A DNA stretch of 15,304 bases from Massilia sp. UBA2709 (GTDB lineage: Bacteria > Pseudomonadota > Gammaproteobacteria > Burkholderiales > Burkholderiaceae_D), in NCBI GenBank assembly GCA_002354135.1, contig DEKZ01000251.1, forward strand, positions 258 to 15,561. The letters are read 5' to 3'. The position numbers and the translations under genes were made by a program. This document shows positions 7,152 through 12,450 of the stretch, piece after piece; position 1 is the stretch's first letter; the number at the start of each line of letters is the position of its first letter. Below the pieces are notes generated by a model. The model saw nothing but the letters and a program-made list of their open reading frames with translations. It did not search any database and was not told where the DNA came from.

Positions 7152-8891
7152 ATGGGTGAATCGACCAGGCCCTTACCGCCTCTTATCCCGCTACCGAACG
7201 GCGGATGGGAGGTCAATTCTTTCATGTCCTCGGCGGAGTTCACGCTGCGGGGGCTGGGGCTCATGCCCCCAAATCATATTGTTCCGATCATCGTCGTACC
7301 CGGCATTATGGGGACCAATCTCAGGGCCAAGCGCCATCCACGCCTTGGGAGAAAGGATGACGAAAGAAACAAAATTGTTGAGCCTGGTGAGGCTGTATGG
7401 TGCCCACCTAACGGCTCGGGCGACGGGTTGCTCGCCTCACTGGATTGGGACAGTCATTCACCAACGAACCGCCAGCAGCTATTCGATCCCGCCACGTTAG
7501 AGGTTGACGACGGTGGTCCGGTACTCATTCCGGCCCCCGACGATGGCTATGTATTAACGGAGCGTGAGGTGCGACAACGCGGCTGGGGTGAGGTTCACGC
7601 CGATTCATATGGAGCGTTACTTTACGCGCTACAGATTCGCTTGAATCAAACGTTCGGCTACAACGACCAGGAGAAGAAGCGTTTCGTCAGACAGCACTGG
7701 AAAGACGTGATGGCATGCGACCCTCAGAGATGGGGACTGCGCGAATTCACGCCGCTGACAGAACGCCACCTCGAAAAGCACGCTCAACACTACTTCCCTG
7801 TCTATGCGGTGGGATATTGTTGGCTACTCGACTGTGAATCGTCGTCCCAATTGCTTGAGAAGCGCATTCTCGCAATTATCGAATCGTGGAGGAAAGCCAA
7901 ACGCCGTTGCGACAAGGTCGTCATAGTAACGCACTCGATGGGCGGATTGGTGACGCGTGCCTGTGCTAAGCGCATACCGGATAAGATAGCCGGCGTGATC
8001 CATGGCGTCATGCCAGCGCTTGGAGCGCCTGTTGCCTATCGTCGAATAGCCAGCGGAACAGAGACATCGAGCCCAAGCAATGGCCCTGTCGAGAACCTCA
8101 CGGCGTCGAGGCTCGCGAAAATATTGGGTGAGACACCCCAAAAAACAACTCCAGTGCTCGCCACGTCCCCCGGCGCGCTTGAATTACTCCCGAATCACCT
8201 TTACCCGCAGCCATGGCTCCATGTACGAGTAGTCAAGTCAATCGGAGGGCCCCGAGACGCTACTTATGGAACGAAGGATGGCGGAGTCCGGTATGAGACG
8301 ACAACTTACGATCCTCTGCACTTTCCAAATGCAAAATTGCAAAACCCGTACGATATTTATCGCGATACGACCTCTTGGTATCGCTTGATCAACCCGGCAT
8401 TTGCAGACCCTGCTGCAAAATATGCTGATCGGAAGGGCGGTGTGCAAAAGGTAGTCGAGACAGCGATCAACACCGCCGAAAGATTTCACCGCTCACTGGG
8501 CGACTACTATCACCCCAATACCTATGTCTTCTATGGCGACGACAAAGCCCAACTATCATTTGGACAGGTACGATGGGTTGCTCATTACCGAATAGCAGCA
8601 ACGCCGGCACTCACCGCGGCCAATCTCGCCTCAGCAGAGTACATTGGTCAAACTTTCCGTGGGCAACGCCGAGTCTTAGTTGAGGGAAAAACCGAGCTCC
8701 ACTTCGAGCCTGAGCCGCAGGATGTTCGCGGTGACGGAACTGTTCCTCATCAGTCCGGTGCTGGACCGACTGGCAAGGTCAAGCAGGTTTTCGTAACTGG
8801 GGGCTATGATCATCAGGGATCGTACAAAAATGACGGCATGCTCATGTTGACACTTCGCTTGATCGCCAAGATTGTCCAGGAGATGTCGTGA
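7152..8891 (+). CDS. Predicted T6SS lipase effector, alpha/beta hydrolase (Tle4-like)
   Basis: A 579-residue alpha/beta hydrolase without a signal peptide, as expected for a T6SS cargo. It resembles the PGAP1/LCAT-like lipases: an oxyanion-hole loop V-V-P-G-I-M-G-T-N-L at about 48-57, the nucleophile elbow V-T-H-S-M-G-G with S262, a likely acid D528 in R-G-D-G-T-V-P, and a likely histidine H554 in Y-D-H-Q-G-S-Y. By family knowledge such effectors hydrolyse phospholipids in the target's periplasm. The choice of Tle4 over other Tle families rests mainly on context: vgrG directly upstream, a Tli4-type immunity gene overlapping its stop by four bases, and a PAAR gene after that. AGGAG at 7142-7146, five bases before the ATG, fixes the start. 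No DUF4123-type adaptor gene lies between it and vgrG. G+C is clearly lower than in the flanking housekeeping genes (28 of 60 bases at 8341-8400), suggesting separate origin. Enzymatic specificity is inferred. Confidence 0.86.
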   Translation: MGESTRPLPPLIPLPNGGWEVNSFMSSAEFTLRGLGLMPPNHIVPIIVVPGIMGTNLRAKRHPRLGRKDDERNKIVEPGEAVWCPPNGSGDGLLASLDWDSHSPTNRQQLFDPATLEVDDGGPVLIPAPDDGYVLTEREVRQRGWGEVHADSYGALLYALQIRLNQTFGYNDQEKKRFVRQHWKDVMACDPQRWGLREFTPLTERHLEKHAQHYFPVYAVGYCWLLDCESSSQLLEKRILAIIESWRKAKRRCDKVVIVTHSMGGLVTRACAKRIPDKIAGVIHGVMPALGAPVAYRRIASGTETSSPSNGPVENLTASRLAKILGETPQKTTPVLATSPGALELLPNHLYPQPWLHVRVVKSIGGPRDATYGTKDGGVRYETTTYDPLHFPNAKLQNPYDIYRDTTSWYRLINPAFADPAAKYADRKGGVQKVVETAINTAERFHRSLGDYYHPNTYVFYGDDKAQLSFGQVRWVAHYRIAATPALTAANLASAEYIGQTFRGQRRVLVEGKTELHFEPEPQDVRGDGTVPHQSGAGPTGKVKQVFVTGGYDHQGSYKNDGMLMLTLRLIAKIVQEMS

Positions 8892-10636
8892 AGCGTTGGG
8901 TTCAGAACAGGCTGGCAATGGTGCTGGCCGGGATCGTCTGCGCTGGATTAGCGGCGACCTGGGCTTTGGGACAGGTTCTGGATAGACATGAGATGGCGCG
9001 TCGGGACAAGCAAGAGGTAGCGCGTATGACTCAGAAGATGAAAACGGTATGCGTCGGAAGATTTTTGATTGACATGCCGGAAGAGGCGCAGGTGGAGCTG
9101 GCCCGGCCTCGTATCCACGGCTTCGACATCACAGCGTTCGATGAGTCCTTAGAAGAGTTTCAGGCTCGTCTTAATGCGCGCGAGGCCGAAATCAAATCCA
9201 CGCCGGACCGTTCAGGTGGGAAGAAGAATCTCGAATCGGTCACTGCGGTAAAGACCGACAGTGGAATCGTTGGAAAAATCTTTGTGCATGGTCGAACAGT
9301 CACGGAAGGCACCCGAGCAAGAGGTTTAGAACTCGAGCGCTATCGCTACGAAGGAGTTGCACTTGAGGCCCTTGTGCACGGCAATGGTGTGAGCATTGAT
9401 CTGGCGACGGACGATTATGATCCGGATCTAATAGAAAACCTGTCCAGACTTGTTGCGAAGCTGGTTCCGAACCCTGGGAACAAAATGCCTACTGAGCCGG
9501 GATTTTGCATCGACCGTGCCTATTTCCGCGACCCGATTAAGGCGGACCAGCGCGAACAAATCATGATGTTTGCCAGAATGCCGAGCCATCCTGATATCAG
9601 GTTCATGCTTATTTTGACCGCTGGGATCAAACCTGATGAGGAAGGGCTTCTTCAACGAGGGGCTGCGGCGGAAGCACGGCTCTCGCTCGGCGAAAAAAAA
9701 CGTATATCAAAACTTCGCGCTACCGCACGGGCAATCGGTGGCTTGTCCGGCGAGGAGTTAGTTAGAGGCGCAGTCGAGGCAAATGATTCGAACGTCTATA
9801 GTTTCTGGTGGGAGGTAAGTGGTACCGAGGACGACGTACTTGTTCCGCATCTTGTATTTAAGATGAACACGGGAAAAGGAGACAACGGTCCCGTACCTTC
9901 CTCGTTGTCAGAGGGCGCTGCACTGGGGCTATGGGAAAAGATATCGTCCAGCATTCGGGCCCGCTCGGTAGCGCCGAGATCCAGTAGTCAGGTCGCGGCG
10001 TCACCGACACCATTAGGCATTCACGCTTGGGCTGGGGAACGCTGCCCGGAAAGTGGCTGGTGGCTTTGCGGCGACGGCGGAAATGGCGTTGGGGTACTCG
10101 GCGGGCAGCGCCAGTACCTGCGCAAGGACCAGAAAATGCCGCAGGCCTTGCTGCTCCCTCCCCAAACTGTCTGGCAAAGGATGCGCGGTCTGCAGCCCAG
10201 CTATGAAAGCAGGACGCGAACAGGTTGGAAACTCGTCGACAAACGCGAGCGCGACCGTGCGCAACCCTCTGTCCCGTTAGCCCAGGCGACGCTTGCCGCG
10301 CAAGCAGACAGCGGCAGCGCGATCGATACCGCGCGCTCGAAGGCGTATCCCGAGGTCGCGATCGGCTGCGTGGCCAAGACTGGCATGCAATGTCCGGCTA
10401 GCGGCTGGTGGCGTTGCGAGGAATCGCACGCCCTCGACGGGACTCGTTGGTTTGCGGCTGGGGCGCTGCTGCCCGCTGCGACCTTCGAAGTGCCTTCCGC
10501 CGCTTTCGGGCGTGCATTCGGGAAGACGCAGGCAATCCAGCGTCGCAGCGTTTGGCAATTGGTCCGGCATTCGGATGCGCCGAGCGTAGATCCTGGCCCT
10601 CTTCATACCGGTAGCGACCCGCCCATAGTTGCTTGA
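8888..10636 (+). CDS. T6SS immunity protein, Tli4 type, with two C-terminal CPxSGWWxC modules
   Basis: A 582-residue membrane-anchored protein expected to neutralise the lipase encoded just upstream. The GTG start overlaps the effector stop in a GTGA, the classic arrangement for coupled effector/immunity translation. One hydrophobic segment at about 9-30 would place the rest in the periplasm, where the toxin acts. The Tli4-like part spans about 50-365: M-K-T-V-C-V-G-R-F-L-I-D-M-P at its start, E-P-G-F-C-I near 203, G-L-S-G-E-E-L near 285, and the C-terminal signature S-S-L-S-E-G-A-A-L-G-L-W-E-K-I-S-S-S-I-R. Beyond residue 366 comes an extension of about 215 residues with two copies of a G-x-x-C-P-x-S-G-W-W-x-C module (C386/C394 and C502/C510), each ending in a W-x-L-V motif. 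Its homologue at 11281 lacks this extension. The function of the modules is unknown to me. Confidence 0.85.
   Translation: MKRWVQNRLAMVLAGIVCAGLAATWALGQVLDRHEMARRDKQEVARMTQKMKTVCVGRFLIDMPEEAQVELARPRIHGFDITAFDESLEEFQARLNAREAEIKSTPDRSGGKKNLESVTAVKTDSGIVGKIFVHGRTVTEGTRARGLELERYRYEGVALEALVHGNGVSIDLATDDYDPDLIENLSRLVAKLVPNPGNKMPTEPGFCIDRAYFRDPIKADQREQIMMFARMPSHPDIRFMLILTAGIKPDEEGLLQRGAAAEARLSLGEKKRISKLRATARAIGGLSGEELVRGAVEANDSNVYSFWWEVSGTEDDVLVPHLVFKMNTGKGDNGPVPSSLSEGAALGLWEKISSSIRARSVAPRSSSQVAASPTPLGIHAWAGERCPESGWWLCGDGGNGVGVLGGQRQYLRKDQKMPQALLLPPQTVWQRMRGLQPSYESRTRTGWKLVDKRERDRAQPSVPLAQATLAAQADSGSAIDTARSKAYPEVAIGCVAKTGMQCPASGWWRCEESHALDGTRWFAAGALLPAATFEVPSAAFGRAFGKTQAIQRRSVWQLVRHSDAPSVDPGPLHTGSDPPIVA
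10019..10237 (+). repeat. CPxSGWWxC module 1 (protein-level repeat)
   Basis: Residues 378-450 of the first immunity protein. The pattern is G-E-R-C-P-E-S-G-W-W-L-C, about 15 residues, then Q-Y-L-R-K-D-Q-K-M-P-Q-A, W-Q-R-M, and finally W-K-L-V-D. The cysteines C386 and C394 are eight residues apart and could form a disulfide in the periplasm. G+C here is high (42 of 60 bases at 10021-10080) compared with the preceding Tli4 part. Confidence 0.75.
10364..10567 (+). repeat. CPxSGWWxC module 2 (protein-level repeat)
   Basis: Residues 493-560 of the first immunity protein. It matches module 1 in order: G-M-Q-C-P-A-S-G-W-W-R-C, then W-F-A-A-G-A-L-L-P-A-A, F-G-R-A-F, and W-Q-L-V-R. Cysteines are C502 and C510. 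The two modules are separated by about 40 residues rich in A, Q, S and R that look like a flexible linker. They are alike in pattern but not closely similar in DNA, so the duplication is old. Confidence 0.7.
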
Positions 10637-10695
10637 CATCGCCACTGAAAACTCGGCACAGGGCACCACCGTCCACTACGAGAGAGAGTCATATT

Positions 10696-10842
10696 ATGGC
10701 CGACTACTGCGGCCATCGAAATGCTGCGGAAGGCTGCGCAATCCTTCCTGTACTCGTCAGTGCCTCCGCAGTGGGACCTGTTGCACTGTCCTGTCGCAAT
10801 ACTCACAGTCCGGGCTCGGCTAGATTGCAGTTTTCTCTGTGA
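10696..10842 (+). pseudogene. Short 48-codon reading frame, possible remnant of a T6SS toxin N-terminus
   Basis: The 220-base gap between the first immunity gene and the PAAR gene holds an ATG frame of 48 codons preceded by AGAGAGAG at 10681-10688. The peptide includes C-G-H-R-N-A-A-E-G-C-A-I-L-P-V, which recalls the C...G-x-x-I-L-P-V-R-Y-A-V start of VasX-type T6SS toxins, but the R-Y-A-V part is replaced and the frame soon stops. It may be a decayed toxin 5' end, a small real protein, or chance. No homology could be tested here. The rest of the gap shows no clear promoter. Confidence 0.28.
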
Positions 10843-10847
10843 ACTGT

Positions 10848-10851
10848 GGAG
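10848..10851 (+). promoter_or_regulatory. Shine-Dalgarno GGAG that sets the PAAR start
   Basis: GGAG lies five bases before the ATG at 10857. The earlier in-frame ATG at 10839 would place this motif inside the gene and add six residues that precede the conserved PAAR start. Confidence 0.6.
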
Positions 10852-10856
10852 CGAGC

Positions 10857-11168
10857 ATGAGTTACAGACGCTTTTACGTCAGGGCCGGAGCGACGACGAC
10901 TGCTGGTGGCACGGTCAATGCATCCAGCGAATTCAGCGTACTCGATGGCGTGCCGCTGGCACGCGAAGGTGACCTGGTCGATTGCCCGGCCTGCGGCGAA
11001 CAAGGACGCATCGAATGCGCCATGCCTCGGCTTTCCGATACCTTCGAAGGGAAGGAATATGCGCTAAGCGACGATCTGTGCATTTGCGCGTGTCATCCCT
11101 ACCCAAAGCTCGTGGCAGATCAGGACAGCGAGTTCCAGGTACTGAACGAGCTGCACAACGCCGATTAA
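10857..11168 (+). CDS. PAAR domain protein, T6SS spike tip
   Basis: A 103-residue PAAR protein, close to the usual length of single-domain members. PAAR proteins fold into a zinc-bound cone that sits on the VgrG trimer and sharpens the spike. The family pattern is visible: alternating glycine and beta-strand residues in G-A-T-T-T-A-G-G-T-V, G-V-P-L-A-R-E-G-D at about 31-39, C-P-A-C-G at 43-47, and the C-terminal C-I-C-A-C-H-P at 75-81, which offers the three cysteines and a histidine expected for the metal site. There is no toxin domain attached. It belongs to the same cassette as vgrG and the lipase gene, and lies between the two immunity genes. Start chosen from the ribosome-binding sequence; a frame from 10839 (109 residues) is the alternative. 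Confidence 0.88.
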   Translation: MSYRRFYVRAGATTTAGGTVNASSEFSVLDGVPLAREGDLVDCPACGEQGRIECAMPRLSDTFEGKEYALSDDLCICACHPYPKLVADQDSEFQVLNELHNAD

Positions 11169-11185
11169 AACATTAGAGAACCCAT

Positions 11186-11284
11186 ATGACGACAATCCCG
11201 GCGATCGCCACAAGTTCATCAACGGCCATAAACGACTTCCCGCTGTCGTCGTTGCCAGGGCTGAAGCGGCAGGCCGACAAATGA
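11186..11284 (+). CDS. 32-codon reading frame overlapping the start of the second immunity gene
   Basis: An ATG at 11186 opens a 32-codon frame whose TGA (11282-11284) overlaps the ATG (11281-11283) of the second immunity gene in an ATGA, the same junction type used for real coupled genes. It fills nearly all of the 112-base gap after the PAAR gene. The ribosome-binding sequence is poor (AGAGAA at 11174-11179). The peptide is rich in S, T and A and has no motif I recognise. It might be a leader peptide that couples translation, or the residue of a deleted effector gene whose immunity gene survives. Chance cannot be excluded. Confidence 0.3.
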   Translation: MTTIPAIATSSSTAINDFPLSSLPGLKRQADK

Positions 11285-12426
11285 TCGGGTTCGCGCGTAG
11301 ATGGGCCAGCTCAGTGGTCGCGCTTGGCGCACTGTCGTTTATAGCTGCGCTTTTCGTGAAGACAGTGCAGGGCTGGCAGGACATGGAAACGGTGAGTGAC
11401 TTGACGAGCAGAATGAAAAGCGTTTGTGTCGGCCGGTTTCTTATCGATGTACCGGCAGAAGCACGAATAAGCTTGCGTCTGGCCTCAGTCGACGGGTTCG
11501 AGATCACGAGGCTTGCTGAGCCTATCGAGACATTCAAGTCGAGGCTGAGTGACCGTGAAAGCCGACTGTCCGGCACGCCCAATATGCTAGGGCAAGATAA
11601 CATCGAATCAAGCGAGGACGTTCAAAATAATGGATTCTCCGGGAAAGTCCTTGTGCATAGCCGTCACCGCGGCTACAGCATCGAAAACGAGCGACGGGTA
11701 TATGTAGACACGATATCGGTGGAGGGGCATGTGCACAAAGCCGGGGTCACATATGGCTTTGTGGCCAATACATACGATCCTGCACAGATAAATGTTCTGC
11801 CAGGACTGCTTGCACAATTTACAGACCGCGCTGAGAACGAGATACCGGCGGAACCGGGCTTCTGCATTGGCGGCGGGTTGATCCGGGACCCGTATGATCG
11901 TGATCGGTCCGAGAGCGTGGCAATGTCCGCGACCCTCGCGAGCCACCCGGACTTGAGCATTCTGTTTTGGACGAACAATGCAAAGGCAAAAGGCGGAAGC
12001 CTGCTGGAACGCCATACCGCCGCTATGGGCCCTTTGATGCGGGCTCGCTCGCGCGCCTTGCGCGAGGGAACACGTACCATCAATGGATATGCCGGAGAAG
12101 AGGTGGCAATCAGAGTAACGGAACTGAATCTTGCGACGGTCTTCGGCTTTGTTTGGGAAACGCCGGGGAGCGGTACCAATGTACTGGCGCCGCACTTGTC
12201 TCTCGAGATGGACACAGGAATGGCCCCTCAGGCAGGCGGGGCGCCCGTGCAATCCAGCCTGAGTGACGAGGGGATGCTTGCGTTGTGGGACACGGTATCC
12301 TCGAGTATTCGCTTACGATCTGTGGGCCCGCGCGAAACGAGTCAGGTAGAGTTGCCGCTGAAAGTACGTGGCTCCACTGGATCCGCTACCGTCGGTGCTG
12401 CCCTACTACCGGCAGCCCGCGAATGA
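11281..12426 (+). CDS. T6SS immunity protein, Tli4 type (second copy)
   Basis: A 381-residue paralogue of the immunity protein encoded at 8888, with a hydrophobic anchor at about 9-27 and a periplasmic body. Shared landmarks in the same order are M-K-S-V-C-V-G-R-F-L-I-D-V-P at 45-58, E-P-G-F-C-I at 191-196, G-Y-A-G-E-E-V at 269-275, and S-S-L-S-D-E-G-M-L-A-L-W-D-T-V-S-S-S-I-R-L-R near the end. It lacks the CPxSGWWxC extension; after R-S-V-G-P-R-E-T-S-Q-V only about 25 unrelated residues follow. The two copies are clearly diverged (about 40 % by eye over the first ninety residues of the shared body), so it may protect against a different lipase or a variant. No effector gene adjoins it, which makes it an orphan immunity gene. 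Alternative: a backup copy for the same toxin. Confidence 0.82.
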   Translation: MIGFARRWASSVVALGALSFIAALFVKTVQGWQDMETVSDLTSRMKSVCVGRFLIDVPAEARISLRLASVDGFEITRLAEPIETFKSRLSDRESRLSGTPNMLGQDNIESSEDVQNNGFSGKVLVHSRHRGYSIENERRVYVDTISVEGHVHKAGVTYGFVANTYDPAQINVLPGLLAQFTDRAENEIPAEPGFCIGGGLIRDPYDRDRSESVAMSATLASHPDLSILFWTNNAKAKGGSLLERHTAAMGPLMRARSRALREGTRTINGYAGEEVAIRVTELNLATVFGFVWETPGSGTNVLAPHLSLEMDTGMAPQAGGAPVQSSLSDEGMLALWDTVSSSIRLRSVGPRETSQVELPLKVRGSTGSATVGAALLPAARE

Positions 12427-12450
12427 CGACGCTTCAGCCCTAGGTTCCCC

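Noticed and set aside
10633..10661. TTGACA as a -35 box for a PAAR promoter
   Set aside because: No acceptable -10 element lies 16-18 bases downstream, and the hexamer overlaps the stop of the immunity gene.
12357..12426. Tail of the second immunity protein as a truncated CPxSGWWxC module
   Set aside because: G-A-A-L-L-P-A-A-R-E resembles G-A-L-L-P-A-A-T-F-E of module 2, but the match is about ten low-complexity residues with no cysteines, too little to claim.
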